A stretch of 64,000 nt of DNA from Streptosporangiaceae bacterium (GTDB taxonomy: Bacteria > Actinomycetota > Actinomycetes > Streptosporangiales > Streptosporangiaceae): contig JAICWX010000002.1 of NCBI GenBank assembly GCA_025934635.1, forward strand, positions 16,931-80,930, read 5' to 3'. The notes under the pieces are model-generated. The model was not told the origin of the DNA, made no database searches, and saw only the letters and a program-made list of their open reading frames with translations. Positions 31,322-39,800 of the stretch are shown here, piece after piece. Made by a program: the position numbers and the translations under genes. Positions within the stretch are counted from its first letter, which is position 1; every line of letters starts with the position of its first letter.

Positions 31322-32323
31322 GTGACCACGGATGTGCTGCTGCTGGGGGCGGCGGGAAGCAGTGGCCGGCTCATCGCGGCTGAGCTAGCTGCCCGCGGCC
31401 TGTCCGTCCGGCTGGCCGGCCGTCGCCGTGGCCCGCTGGAGGATCTCGCCCGGGCCCTGGGCGCCGACGGCGCGACGGCCGGCGTGCGTACCGTCGACGT
31501 GGGTGACGCCGCCTCGCTGGCCGAGGTGATCGCCGGGGCCGGGCTGGTCCTGTCCACGATCGGGCCGTTCGCCCGCCAGGCCGCCCCGGTGATCGACGCC
31601 TGCCTGGCCGCCGGGGTTTCCTATGTGGACATAGCCAACGAGTGGGCAGCGGTCCGGGGACTGCTTGACCGCGGCGACCAGGCCCGTGCGCGCGGGGTCA
31701 CGCTGGTGACCGGAGCCGGGTTCGGCCCGGCCGCGACCGAGACGCTGGTCCTGCGCCTGGTTGACCAGATGGGTGCGGTGCCCGGCCTGGTCCGGGTCGC
31801 AGCCGCCGCGGAGGTGACCCACCGCAGCGACGGGGTGCGCCAGACGATCCAGGAGTCCCTGGCTCAAGGCGTCGCCATGACCTACCGCGATGGCCAGGTG
31901 GTCCGGGAGGCCCTCGGCCGCGGCGCCACGGTCCTGACATTCGGCGGCATTCAGCGGCAGATGCTGCCCGGGCCCGTCGGTGACCTGGAGACGGCCCGGC
32001 TAGCCAGCGGCGCCGCCAACGTCGTGGCGTACATCACGGACCCGGCCGCGCCCGGCAGCGGAACCGGATCCTTTACCTGGGCGGAGGCGGTCGGGCCGGG
32101 CGGGCAGACCTTCACGGCTGAGCTGCGGGCCGGCGAAGGCGTCCTCGTCACGGCCGCCATCGCCGCCGAAACAGCCCGGCGCGTTCTGGCCGGAGCCAGA
32201 CCCGGCGCGTGGACCCCCGGCCAGTTGTTCGGCGCCGGCCTGGTCACCGATGCGACCGGCGCTGAGGTGGCCCTCGACGGCCAGCCTGCGCTGGACGGCA
32301 GGCCGGCGGGAGGAACGAGGTGA
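31322..32323 (+). CDS. Saccharopine-dehydrogenase-like NADP-binding protein
   Basis: This 333-residue protein starts at GTG 31322. The Rossmann motif LLLGAAGSSGRLIAAELAARG is followed by LAGRRRGPLEDLARALGADG and LSTIGPFARQAAPVIDACLAAGVSYVDIANEW. These are signatures of the saccharopine dehydrogenase/trans-acting enoyl-reductase-like group, which is rarely true lysine-pathway enzyme. Its stop overlaps the start of the hydrolase gene by 4 bp (GTGA). The two are therefore cotranscribed, and both probably act on the same unknown compound. Confidence 0.87.
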   Translation: MTTDVLLLGAAGSSGRLIAAELAARGLSVRLAGRRRGPLEDLARALGADGATAGVRTVDVGDAASLAEVIAGAGLVLSTIGPFARQAAPVIDACLAAGVSYVDIANEWAAVRGLLDRGDQARARGVTLVTGAGFGPAATETLVLRLVDQMGAVPGLVRVAAAAEVTHRSDGVRQTIQESLAQGVAMTYRDGQVVREALGRGATVLTFGGIQRQMLPGPVGDLETARLASGAANVVAYITDPAAPGSGTGSFTWAEAVGPGGQTFTAELRAGEGVLVTAAIAAETARRVLAGARPGAWTPGQLFGAGLVTDATGAEVALDGQPALDGRPAGGTR

Positions 32324-33291
32324 CGATCGACTCGCTGGAGGGGGTTCGGCTCGGCGGCATCACGCAGTGGATCCGGGTCCGCGGGGCGGACGTGGCCAAC
32401 CCGGTGCTGCTGCTGATGCAGCAGGGCCCCGGCCTGCCGATGATCAATGACGCGGCACGCTGGGAGCGCCTTCTCCGGCTGGAGAATGCCTTCACGGTTG
32501 TCTACTGGGACCAGCGGGGCACCGGCCTGGCATCACGACCGCTGAGCAGGAACCCGGACGGGTTCGAAATCAGCGTGACCCGGATGGTCGACGACACGGT
32601 GACGCTGCTGGAGCTACTTCGCGACCGGTTCGGCGGCAAGACACTGGTCGCCGGGTTCTCGTTCGGCGCGACGTTCGCCGCGTACGCCGCGGTGCGGCGC
32701 CCGGAGCTGATGGCGGCACTGGTGGCGACCGGCATGGACATCGACTTGCCGATGGCGGAAGACAACGCCTATGCCTTCGCGCTCGACGCCGCCCGCAAGC
32801 GCGGCCATCGCCGCGCGATCCGGCAGCTGGAAGCCATCGGGCCACCGCCGCATACGACGGTGAGGCAGTTCACCACCCGGGCCCGCTGGGTGGCCAACTT
32901 CGGCGGCGTAGCGGCCAACGCGACCTTCAGCAGCCTGCTGCGCGGGCTGCTCGTCAGCTTGGTCCGCTCGCCTGACTATTCGGCCACGGCTGTCGTCCGC
33001 ACGCTGCGCGGGATCGGCGCGTCGCAGGCGGCGCTGCTGCCCCAGCTGGCCAGCACGGACCTGGTTCGCACGGTGCCGCGTCTCGACGTGCCCATTGTCA
33101 TGGCGCAGGGGCGGCTGGACCAGGTGGCACCCGGCGAAGCGGCGCAGCGGTTCCACGACTCACTGACAGCACCGAGCAAGGAACTGGTGTGGTTCGAATC
33201 ATCGGCGCACTCGCCCCACCTGGAGGAACCCGCCAAGTTCCGGGACCTGCTCATGAACGTCAGAGCCAGCCAGTTCGATGCCGCAGCTTAG
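32320..33291 (+). CDS. Alpha/beta hydrolase (proline-iminopeptidase-like)
   Basis: This 323-residue protein starts at GTG 32320, coupled to the preceding gene. Features are the oxyanion region LLLMQQGPGLPM, YWDQRGTGLAS, the nucleophile elbow LVAGFSFGAT (Ser), the acid region MAQGRLDQVAPGE (Asp) and the catalytic His in FESSAHSPHLEEP. The DQRG-G-S block resembles prolyl iminopeptidases, but the HGGPG motif is altered to QQGPG, so peptidase activity is doubtful. It ends 12 bp from the convergent carboxypeptidase gene. Confidence 0.88.
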   Translation: MTIDSLEGVRLGGITQWIRVRGADVANPVLLLMQQGPGLPMINDAARWERLLRLENAFTVVYWDQRGTGLASRPLSRNPDGFEISVTRMVDDTVTLLELLRDRFGGKTLVAGFSFGATFAAYAAVRRPELMAALVATGMDIDLPMAEDNAYAFALDAARKRGHRRAIRQLEAIGPPPHTTVRQFTTRARWVANFGGVAANATFSSLLRGLLVSLVRSPDYSATAVVRTLRGIGASQAALLPQLASTDLVRTVPRLDVPIVMAQGRLDQVAPGEAAQRFHDSLTAPSKELVWFESSAHSPHLEEPAKFRDLLMNVRASQFDAAA

Positions 33292-33303
33292 TCATGAGAC
33301 CTG

Positions 33304-34371
33304 TCATGGGCTTGTCATAGGCAGCTGTGATGGCGCGCCTGCGCGCGGGCCGTGGCCGAGGGCACGATCCAGGGCAAGCACAAGCATGTGACCAGCGGCC
33401 AATGCGTTCGGCAGGATGGTCTGGGCGGTGCCGGGCTGCCCGAACGTCGCGGTGACGATCAGGGTCCGGCGCCCGTGCACCTGCTGCCAGGCCGCGAGGA
33501 GAACGCATCCGCCGGCGGCCTGCGTGCTGCCGGTCTTGAGGCCGGCGATCCCGTCCTGGCCCAGCAGCGTGTTGTAGTTGCGGACCACGCCCGCCTCGGG
33601 AACGACCGCCGTGGGCATCCCCGCGATCGCGGCCAGCGCGGGCACCCGCATCGCCGCCATCCCGAGGCGCACCTGATCGGCCGCGGTGCTGGTGGTGGAC
33701 GGGGCCAGCCCAGACGAGTCGGTGTAGCTGGTGCCCGTCATACCCAGGCGGCGGGCGGTGGCGTTCATCCGCGTCAGGAACGCGGCCTCGCTGCCGGCGT
33801 CCCACCGCGCGAGTATCCAGGCCACGTTGTCGGCCGAGGGCAGCAGCAGCGCCTCCAGCGCCTGGCGCTCGGTCAGTGTCTCCCCGGCGACGACGGGCAC
33901 GAGCGAGTCGCCGTCGTGAACCTGCATCGGGTAGGCGGCTGCCTCCGCTGGCAGGACCCCGATATCCGGACCCGATCCTCCTGCGGGCAGGGGATGGTCA
34001 TGCAAGATCACGTACGCGGTCATCACCTTGGCGACGCTGGCGATCGGCACCGGCCGGGTCGCACCCGGGCCGTTCACCACGCCGACGCCGCTGATGGCGG
34101 CGGCCGAGACCCCGTCGGCCGGCCACGAGATCGCGGCCAGCAGTTTCTGCCGCGGGGTGGCCGTCCCGGCGCTCGGCGTGAACGCTCCGGCGGGCGAGGT
34201 CGCCTGGGGGCGAGATGGCGCCGGCGCGGAGGGCGATGCCGTCACCTTCACCACGGTGAAACCCGCCAGGCAGGCGAGTATGGCGAGCAGCGCCAGGATG
34301 CCCCTGGGCCGTCGGTGACCGGTTCGTGCCTGGGCCGGCTTGTGCGCGGGCCGGGTGCTCAGTGGTTGCAT
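33304..34371 (-). CDS. D-alanyl-D-alanine carboxypeptidase (peptidase S11 / low-molecular-weight PBP)
   Basis: This 355-residue exported enzyme trims the terminal D-Ala from peptidoglycan stem peptides. It has an N-terminal hydrophobic segment (about 24-42) and a proline-rich linker, then the S11 domain with active-site SVAK (Ser112, Lys115), SADN (about 179-182, the SxN-motif position) and LKTGS (KTG). It ends soon after the catalytic domain with no clear C-terminal amphipathic helix. It is divergent from an OmpR-type regulator and kinase, and an L,D-transpeptidase gene follows those. This suggests a wall-remodelling regulon. Confidence 0.92.
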   Translation of the reverse strand: MQPLSTRPAHKPAQARTGHRRPRGILALLAILACLAGFTVVKVTASPSAPAPSRPQATSPAGAFTPSAGTATPRQKLLAAISWPADGVSAAAISGVGVVNGPGATRPVPIASVAKVMTAYVILHDHPLPAGGSGPDIGVLPAEAAAYPMQVHDGDSLVPVVAGETLTERQALEALLLPSADNVAWILARWDAGSEAAFLTRMNATARRLGMTGTSYTDSSGLAPSTTSTAADQVRLGMAAMRVPALAAIAGMPTAVVPEAGVVRNYNTLLGQDGIAGLKTGSTQAAGGCVLLAAWQQVHGRRTLIVTATFGQPGTAQTILPNALAAGHMLVLALDRALGHGPRAGAPSQLPMTSP

Positions 34372-34416
34372 ACCCGCGACGGTGCGATACCGATTTCGCC
34401 GGTTTGTCTGGCTCAG

Positions 34417-34467
34417 GTCACAACCGTGTCACAGGCTGCCCCGGGTCGTCTGTGACACGGTTGTGAC
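34417..34467. promoter_or_regulatory. 18-bp perfect inverted repeat with phased GTGACA half-sites
   Basis: GTCACAACCGTGTCACAG (34417-34434) and its exact complement (34450-34467) lie 15 bp apart between the divergent carboxypeptidase and response-regulator genes. Each arm holds two GTGAC(A) half-sites in direct orientation 11 bp apart (for example 34452-34457 and 34463-34468), the spacing recognised by OmpR/PhoB dimers. It lies 46 bp before the carboxypeptidase start and about 125 bp before the regulator start. Confidence 0.7.
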
Positions 34468-34592
34468 ACTACCCGGATCGGTTCATGACATCGGGGCCGC
34501 ATAGTCAGGGCGGCAATACCGGCCGTCCGCCGCCCGGGGGGCGGCGCGATGCGCGGCTGGTTCGCGCCCGCGCGGAGACATAATGGCAGGTG

Positions 34593-35267
34593 ATGGCAAC
34601 CGTACTGCTGGTCGAGGATGATCCGGCCGCCCGGCAAGGTCTGGAGCTGGCCCTGCGCCGTCTCGGCTACGGGGTGCACGCCGCCGAGAGCGGCGAGGCC
34701 GCGCTCCGCGACGTCCGCGACGCCGCCGCGGACGTCGTGGTGCTCGACGTGATGCTCCCGGGACTGGACGGCTTCGAGGTCTGCCGCCGGCTGCGCCGCG
34801 GCAGCGACATCCCGGTCATCATGCTGACCGCACGGAGCGACGACCTGGACATCGTGGGAGGCCTGGAAGCCGGGGCCGACGACTACGTGGTGAAACCGGT
34901 GCAGCCCCGCGTGCTCGACGCCCGCATCCGCGCCGTGCTGCGCCGGACGGCCCAGGCTGGCTCGCCGGCCGAGACGTACGGCGAGCTCATGATCGACCGC
35001 AGCTCGCTGATCGTCCGGCGGGCTGGCCACGACGTCTCGCTGACCCCGACCGAGCTGAGGCTGCTGCTGGTCCTGTCGGGCTCGCCCCGGCAGGTGTTCT
35101 CCCGGGAGCAGCTCCTCGACCTGGTGTGGGAGCACGATTACCTGGGGGATTCCCGGCTGGTCGACGCGTGCGTGCAGCGGCTGCGGGCGAAGATCGAGAC
35201 CGACACGTCCGAGCCCCGCTACATCCAGACCGTCCGGGGCTTCGGATACCGGTTCGGCCCGGTGTAG
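34593..35267 (+). CDS. OmpR/PhoB-family response regulator
   Basis: A protein of 224 residues from the ATG at 34593. The receiver has the acidic cluster EDD (8-10), phosphoacceptor Asp52 (VVLDVMLPGLDGF), MLTARSD and the conserved Lys in DDYVVKP. A winged helix of the trans_reg_C type follows (about 125-222: LTPTELRLLLVLSGSPRQVFSREQLLDLVWEHDYLGDSRLVDACVQRLRAKI, ending in the wing YIQTVRGFGYRF). It resembles CseB-type regulators of the actinobacterial cell-envelope response. The kinase gene follows after 23 bp. Confidence 0.93.
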   Translation: MATVLLVEDDPAARQGLELALRRLGYGVHAAESGEAALRDVRDAAADVVVLDVMLPGLDGFEVCRRLRRGSDIPVIMLTARSDDLDIVGGLEAGADDYVVKPVQPRVLDARIRAVLRRTAQAGSPAETYGELMIDRSSLIVRRAGHDVSLTPTELRLLLVLSGSPRQVFSREQLLDLVWEHDYLGDSRLVDACVQRLRAKIETDTSEPRYIQTVRGFGYRFGPV

Positions 35268-35290
35268 CCGCAGAACAGGAGGAATGCCCG

Positions 35291-36448
35291 GTGCGAACCC
35301 GACTGATCATCGCGTTCATCGTCGTGGCGCTGCTGTCAGCTCTCGCCTCGTCATGGTTCCACACCCTGATCGCGGCCTATCGCCTCCCCGGCTGGCTGAG
35401 CGACGTGGTCCTGGGGCCGGGCTGGCTGCAGAACCTGGTGCACACCGATCCCGGGCAGCCGGCACCCCACCCGTTGCGCCATACCGCCCTGATCATCTTC
35501 GGGGCGGAGGCCGGGTTGCTGCTCGCGGTGATCGCCGCGGCCGCCATCGCCGCTTCCCGCCGGGTTCTGCTGCCCGTCCGGCGGCTGGCGCGGGCTACGC
35601 AGCGGATGTCCGGCGGCGACCTGTCGGTCCGGATCCAGCCGCAGGGCCGGGACGAGCTCGCCCAGCTGGTCACCTCGTTCAACGGGATGGCCGGCGCCCT
35701 GGAGGACAAGGTCGGTGAGCTGGAGCAGATGGAGGCGCGCGCCCGGCGGTTCGCCGGCGATGTGTCCCACGAGCTGCGGACCCCGCTGACGGCGATGACC
35801 GCGGTGACCGACATTCTCTACGAGCACCCGGGACTGGCCGGAGACGCCGCAACCGCCGCGCGGCTGGTACATCAGGAGGTGCTCCACCTCAACCGGCTGG
35901 TCGAGGACCTCATCGAGATCTCCCGCTTCGACGCCGGCACCGCCCAGCTTGTCACCGCGGACACCGACGTCGCGACGGCCGTCGGCCAGTGCCTGCGCGC
36001 GCGGGGCTGGACGGATGTATCGGCTGACGTGCCCGCGGGGCTGACCGTGCGGCTGGACCGCCGCCGCTTCGACGTCATCCTGGCCAACCTCGTCGGCAAT
36101 GCCCTGCGCTATGGCGCTCTTCCGGTGACGGTCACGGCCGGCCTCCAGCCTGACGGCTACGGCGGGACGCGGCTGACCGTGGACGTGCGCGACCACGGCG
36201 ACGGGCTGCCGCCCGCCGCGATCGCGCACCTCTTCGACCGGTTCTACAAGGCCGATACCGCGCGGGCACGGTCTGAAGGCAGTGGCCTGGGCCTGGCGAT
36301 CGCCTGGGAGAACGCGCGCTTGCACGGCGGCCGCATTGACGCGGGCAACCACTCCGGCGGCGGCGCGCTCTTTACCGTGAGCCTGCCCGTCTACGGTCAC
36401 GTTCCGGCAAGCGAAGCCGCGCCGCAGGCAGAGCCCGCCCGGCTGTGA
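35291..36448 (+). CDS. Membrane sensor histidine kinase (CseC-like)
   Basis: A kinase of 385 residues from GTG 35291, set by an AGGAGG eight bases upstream. Topology: transmembrane helix 1 (about 4-22), a short extracellular loop (about 23-64), helix 2 (about 65-88), a HAMP domain (about 90-142), HisKA with His160 (FAGDVSHELRTPLTAM), and HATPase_c (NLVGNALRYGALPV, VRDHGDGLPP, SEGSGLGLAIAWENARLHGG). The 40-residue external loop is too small for a ligand-binding domain, so it may sense membrane or wall stress directly. Its partner is the regulator just upstream. Confidence 0.93.
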   Translation: MRTRLIIAFIVVALLSALASSWFHTLIAAYRLPGWLSDVVLGPGWLQNLVHTDPGQPAPHPLRHTALIIFGAEAGLLLAVIAAAAIAASRRVLLPVRRLARATQRMSGGDLSVRIQPQGRDELAQLVTSFNGMAGALEDKVGELEQMEARARRFAGDVSHELRTPLTAMTAVTDILYEHPGLAGDAATAARLVHQEVLHLNRLVEDLIEISRFDAGTAQLVTADTDVATAVGQCLRARGWTDVSADVPAGLTVRLDRRRFDVILANLVGNALRYGALPVTVTAGLQPDGYGGTRLTVDVRDHGDGLPPAAIAHLFDRFYKADTARARSEGSGLGLAIAWENARLHGGRIDAGNHSGGGALFTVSLPVYGHVPASEAAPQAEPARL

Positions 36449-36470
36449 GGCCGGCCTGGGCGCGGGAGAC

Positions 36471-37766
36471 CTAGTCGTGGAAGACGAAGGCCTGGCCGGT
36501 ACCGCCGGCCCGGGGCTGGCCTGCGAGCGTGGCGGTGGTGACCACCCCGGCCGAGCTGCCCTTCGTCCAGGCGAGCCAGGACTGCTGCCAGTAGCCCCAG
36601 CCGTTGTCCCAGGCGAGCAGGCGCGGTGAGCCGGTGATGGTCACCGGGTCGCCCCGGTAGGCGGTGTGCTGCCACCAGTCAGCGCCGTCGGCTGTCATCC
36701 GGACGCAGCCGTGGCTGCAGTTCTCGACGCCCAGGCACCACAAACCGCCGGGGCTCTGGTGCAGGTACTCGCCGCTGTCGGAGATCTGCACGTCGTGGTA
36801 GACAACCTCGTGGTAGTACCCGGCCTCGTCCGGCTTGATGTTGGGCGAGGTCATCACCACCGAGTCGTAGCTGCCCATGGTGAGGTGAATGCCGGCGGTG
36901 GTGTAGAAGTCGTTGCCGTGGGAGTCGTACCCGCCCGCTCCCCCGCTGACCGGGATCTTCCGGGCGAGCGACCCGTTGGTGTAGAAGCGGGCGTAGTCGG
37001 TCTTCAGGTTGACCTTGACGATGTGCGAGTCGCCGATGGTGAACGAACGGGTCAGGTCGCTCGCGCCCCAAACGCCGGGTCCGGCGGGAACCCCGGTCAG
37101 GTGCGCGGCGAGCATCACGTGCTCATGGGCCGGCCAGTAGTTCTGCGGACGGAAGATGACTTCGCTGTCCGAGGCCCAGAACCACGCGCCGATGACCGGG
37201 GCGTCGCTGCGGACCTCGAGGGCATGCTCCACCGCGGCCCGGTCCGAGCGGGCCACGTCGTAGTTGAAATTGACCATGATCGGCATGCCGACGCCGACGA
37301 TCTCCCCGGAGTTGGGAGTGATGCTGGTGACCTCGAGGGTGCTGGCCACGCGCTTGGTGGTGAAGTGCGCGACCTCGGTCGTCGCCGCACCCTGGTCGTT
37401 CCTGGCGACGGCGGTGACCGTGTAGGAGGTGGCGGGCTTCAGCCCCCACTGCGTCGACCAGCTCGTGCTGCCCGGTCCGTACTGCCCGGTGACGGCGGAG
37501 TTGCCGGACGCCACCGTGACCTCGGTGAGCGTGCCGCCGGACGCCGTGACCTGAACCGGGACGTCGGGAGCGACCTTCGCCGTGCCGTCGGCCGGCGTCA
37601 CGGTCACGGCCGCGAGCGGCGTGGGCTTGCTGGCCAGCCGGTGTACGGCCGGGTGATCCGCTCTTACCGGGCTGGCCGTCGCCACGTACGCAATCCCGCC
37701 CGCCAGCACGAGTCCGGCAGCCCCTGCGACCAGCCATCGTTCGTTCCGCACTACTGGCCTCGCCAT
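36471..37766 (-). CDS. L,D-transpeptidase (YkuD) with Ig-like domains
   Basis: This 431-residue exported enzyme has a single N-terminal hydrophobic segment (about 11-31), two beta-rich Ig-like/BID-type domains (about 50-250) and a YkuD catalytic domain (about 250-375) with His352 and Cys354 in ENCSHGCVRM. A Trp-rich tail follows (AWDNGWGYWQQSWLAW), as in mycobacterial Ldt enzymes. It makes 3-3 cross-links in peptidoglycan from tetrapeptides, the very product of D,D-carboxypeptidases such as the one encoded at 33304-34371. It is convergent with the kinase gene. Confidence 0.94.
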   Translation of the reverse strand: MARPVVRNERWLVAGAAGLVLAGGIAYVATASPVRADHPAVHRLASKPTPLAAVTVTPADGTAKVAPDVPVQVTASGGTLTEVTVASGNSAVTGQYGPGSTSWSTQWGLKPATSYTVTAVARNDQGAATTEVAHFTTKRVASTLEVTSITPNSGEIVGVGMPIMVNFNYDVARSDRAAVEHALEVRSDAPVIGAWFWASDSEVIFRPQNYWPAHEHVMLAAHLTGVPAGPGVWGASDLTRSFTIGDSHIVKVNLKTDYARFYTNGSLARKIPVSGGAGGYDSHGNDFYTTAGIHLTMGSYDSVVMTSPNIKPDEAGYYHEVVYHDVQISDSGEYLHQSPGGLWCLGVENCSHGCVRMTADGADWWQHTAYRGDPVTITGSPRLLAWDNGWGYWQQSWLAWTKGSSAGVVTTATLAGQPRAGGTGQAFVFHD

Positions 37767-37939
37767 CCCCGAAAGACCTGGTATTTAGCGGAATATTACA
37801 GGTACTAGCACGGTGCCTACCTCACCTGGTCACCGGGCTAGCGGCAGCTGGCCAGTACACGGGCGCAGAGCACATCCGTCACTGCACTAACAGATGCGAA
37901 ATCGTAGTGCGCCGTACCCCGTTGAACACGGCAGGCGCC

Positions 37940-38830
37940 CTATACGGCCGGCGCGCGGATGGCCTGGAGCCAGTCGCCGATGCGCTCGATCGCCTGGTCG
38001 GACTCGGGCAGCAGGCCGGCGAACGCGTGCCAGACGTGCGGCATCTGGTCCCAGACCTCCAGCGTGACGTCGACCCCGGCGGCGCGGGCCTTCGCGGCAA
38101 ACCGGGTCGAGTCGTCGAGGATCACCTCAGCGTCGCCGACGTGGATCAGGACCGGCGGCAGCCCGTGCAGGTCGGCGTACAGCGGCGAGGCATAGGGGTG
38201 CTCGGGATCCGCGCCGGCCAGGTACGTCGCCACACTTTCGCGTATCCCGTCCGGCTTGATCATCATGTCGGCGTCCGCGCGGGTGACCAGCGACTCACTG
38301 GTGAGCGCCAAGTCCGTCCAGGGCGATATCGCGACTGCCCCCGCGGGCAGCGGGTCGCCCGCGTCGCGCAGCGCCACCAGGGTGGCGAGGGTCAGGCCCC
38401 CGCCAGCTGAATCGCCCGCGATCGCGACGGCCGCCGGGTCGGTACCGCTCTGCAGCAGGAACCGGTAGGCGGTCAGCGCATCATCTACGGCGGCGGGAAA
38501 CGGGTGCTCGGGCGCCAGCCGGTAGCCGATGCTGAGCACGCGGACCTGCGCAGCCGCCGAGATGAGCGCGATCATGCGCCGCGCCGCGGCCGGCGAGCCG
38601 GCCTGGTAGGCCCCGCCGTGCAGGTACAGCAGCACGCGGGCGCTGTCCACGCCCGCGGCGGTCACCCACTCGGCCGGCACTCCCCCGGCGTCGGCCGGCT
38701 CGACCGCCGTCCCCGGCGGCGGTGGCGCGGCGACCGCTTCGAAGACGGCCCGGCGCTCGTCGATCCCCAGGTCGTCCAGGTCGAAGCCGCGCAGCAGGTT
38801 GTGGACCGTCGCCAGTTGCTCGCTCGCCAT
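37940..38830 (-). CDS. Alpha/beta hydrolase of the hormone-sensitive-lipase (HSL) esterase family
   Basis: This protein has 296 residues from the ATG at 38830, with a GGAGG eight bases before it. The oxyanion motif is YLHGGAYQAGS, followed by YRLAPEHPFPAAVDD; the nucleophile is IAGDSAGGGL (Ser). The acid is in LIHVGDAEVILDD, and the catalytic His is in VWDQMPHVWHAF. There is no signal peptide, so the esterase is cytoplasmic. The substrate is unknown. It lies 173 bp upstream of the transpeptidase gene on the same strand and may be unrelated to the wall cluster. Confidence 0.92.
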   Translation of the reverse strand: MASEQLATVHNLLRGFDLDDLGIDERRAVFEAVAAPPPPGTAVEPADAGGVPAEWVTAAGVDSARVLLYLHGGAYQAGSPAAARRMIALISAAAQVRVLSIGYRLAPEHPFPAAVDDALTAYRFLLQSGTDPAAVAIAGDSAGGGLTLATLVALRDAGDPLPAGAVAISPWTDLALTSESLVTRADADMMIKPDGIRESVATYLAGADPEHPYASPLYADLHGLPPVLIHVGDAEVILDDSTRFAAKARAAGVDVTLEVWDQMPHVWHAFAGLLPESDQAIERIGDWLQAIRAPAV

Positions 38831-39199
38831 CGGGGTGCCTCCGTTGCCTGGGGGCGCCGACCGCCACCGCGCTAGCATCATCGCCGCGCCGGTCGCTGGC
38901 AGGCAACCGGTTATCGGCTGGTCCGCTGCGGACGGCGGCTTCGGCCCTGACCTCCTGGACCTCGCCGCCGGCCAGGTCACCGCTGCTGACCGACGAGGGG
39001 CTGCACGCCTGGCTCTCATGACCGGTAGCGCCGGACGCGGGCCAGGGTACGGGCTAGGGACTTGCCCGGGTGCGGCCCGGGCACCCGCAGCGCGATCCTG
39101 GTCCAAGGACCAGGCCGCCGGGCCGGCCAGCACGCACTGGGCCCGGTGCACGCGCATGAACCCGTTCGGCAGGAAATCTTGCTTGACTGGAGGGAAACG

Positions 39200-39400
39200 A
39201 TGGAACCGACCGCCGTTGATCACGAGGCCGTCGACCGCGAGGAGCACGTCGTGCACGCCTGGCGGGTGACGCAGCTCATCCGGCTCGGTATCCCCGGGTC
39301 ACTGGCCGAGCTCTACGCTGACCACCTGGACTGGCATCAGATCGCCCGGCTGGTCCAGCGCGGCTGTCCTCCGCGCCTCGCCCTGCGCATCGCCTGCTGA
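39200..39400 (+). CDS. Small conserved actinobacterial protein upstream of WhiB (66 residues)
   Basis: The ATG at 39200 follows GGAGGG by five bases. The C-terminal part (WRVTQLIRLGIPGSLAELYADHLDWHQIARLVQRGCPPRLALRIA) is a helix-rich module that I recognise from many streptomycete small proteins of unknown function. It has one cysteine. Its TGA overlaps the ATG of the WhiB gene (TGATG), implying coupled translation and possibly a functional link. Confidence 0.8.
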   Translation: MEPTAVDHEAVDREEHVVHAWRVTQLIRLGIPGSLAELYADHLDWHQIARLVQRGCPPRLALRIAC

Positions 39401-39669
39401 TGAGCGACCGCGTGAACTGGCGAGACGACGCCGTCTGCCGGCATGCCGACCCGGACCTGTTCTTCCCGGTCGCCGCGACCGGACCCGCGCTGCACCAGAT
39501 CGATCAGGCTAAGCGGATCTGCCGCGCCTGCCCGGTCCAGGCGCCGTGCCTGACGTGGGCGCTGGACCACGGCGTCGCCACCGGGGTGTGGGGAGGCACG
39601 ACCGAGGACGAGCGGCGCGCCATCCGCAGGGCGCGCATCAGCGGCGGGAGCCAGGCATCACCAGCCTGA
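39400..39669 (+). CDS. WhiB-family iron-sulfur transcription factor (WhiB1/WblE-like)
   Basis: A protein of 89 residues. The four cluster cysteines are Cys13, Cys41, Cys44 and Cys50, followed by the GVWGG turn at about 61-65 and a basic helix (ERRAIRRARIS). The start of the conserved region, WRDDAVCRHADPDLFFPVAATGPALHQIDQAKRIC, is closest to the essential WhiB1/WblE group, whose [4Fe-4S] cluster reacts with nitric oxide and which binds the sigma-A factor. It is coupled to the 66-residue gene before it. Confidence 0.93.
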   Translation: MSDRVNWRDDAVCRHADPDLFFPVAATGPALHQIDQAKRICRACPVQAPCLTWALDHGVATGVWGGTTEDERRAIRRARISGGSQASPA

Positions 39670-39800
39670 TCAGCCACGGCGGTGACGGCCGCGCGATGCT
39701 GACTGCCCCTTCCCCGGGCTGGCCGGCGGCGGAAGAGGCCGGAAGGTTCCTCGGGCCGGTGCGGTGAATTCCGGGGTTCTCGCCGGTATGTACCGCCACC

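Noticed and set aside
32320..33291. True proline iminopeptidase
   Set aside because: The HGGPG oxyanion motif is QQGPG here, so peptidase function cannot be assigned.
33304..34371. VanY-type carboxypeptidase and a vanR/vanS glycopeptide-resistance cluster
   Set aside because: The enzyme has the S11 serine motifs (SVAK, KTG), not the VanY metal site, and vanH/vanA/vanX are absent.
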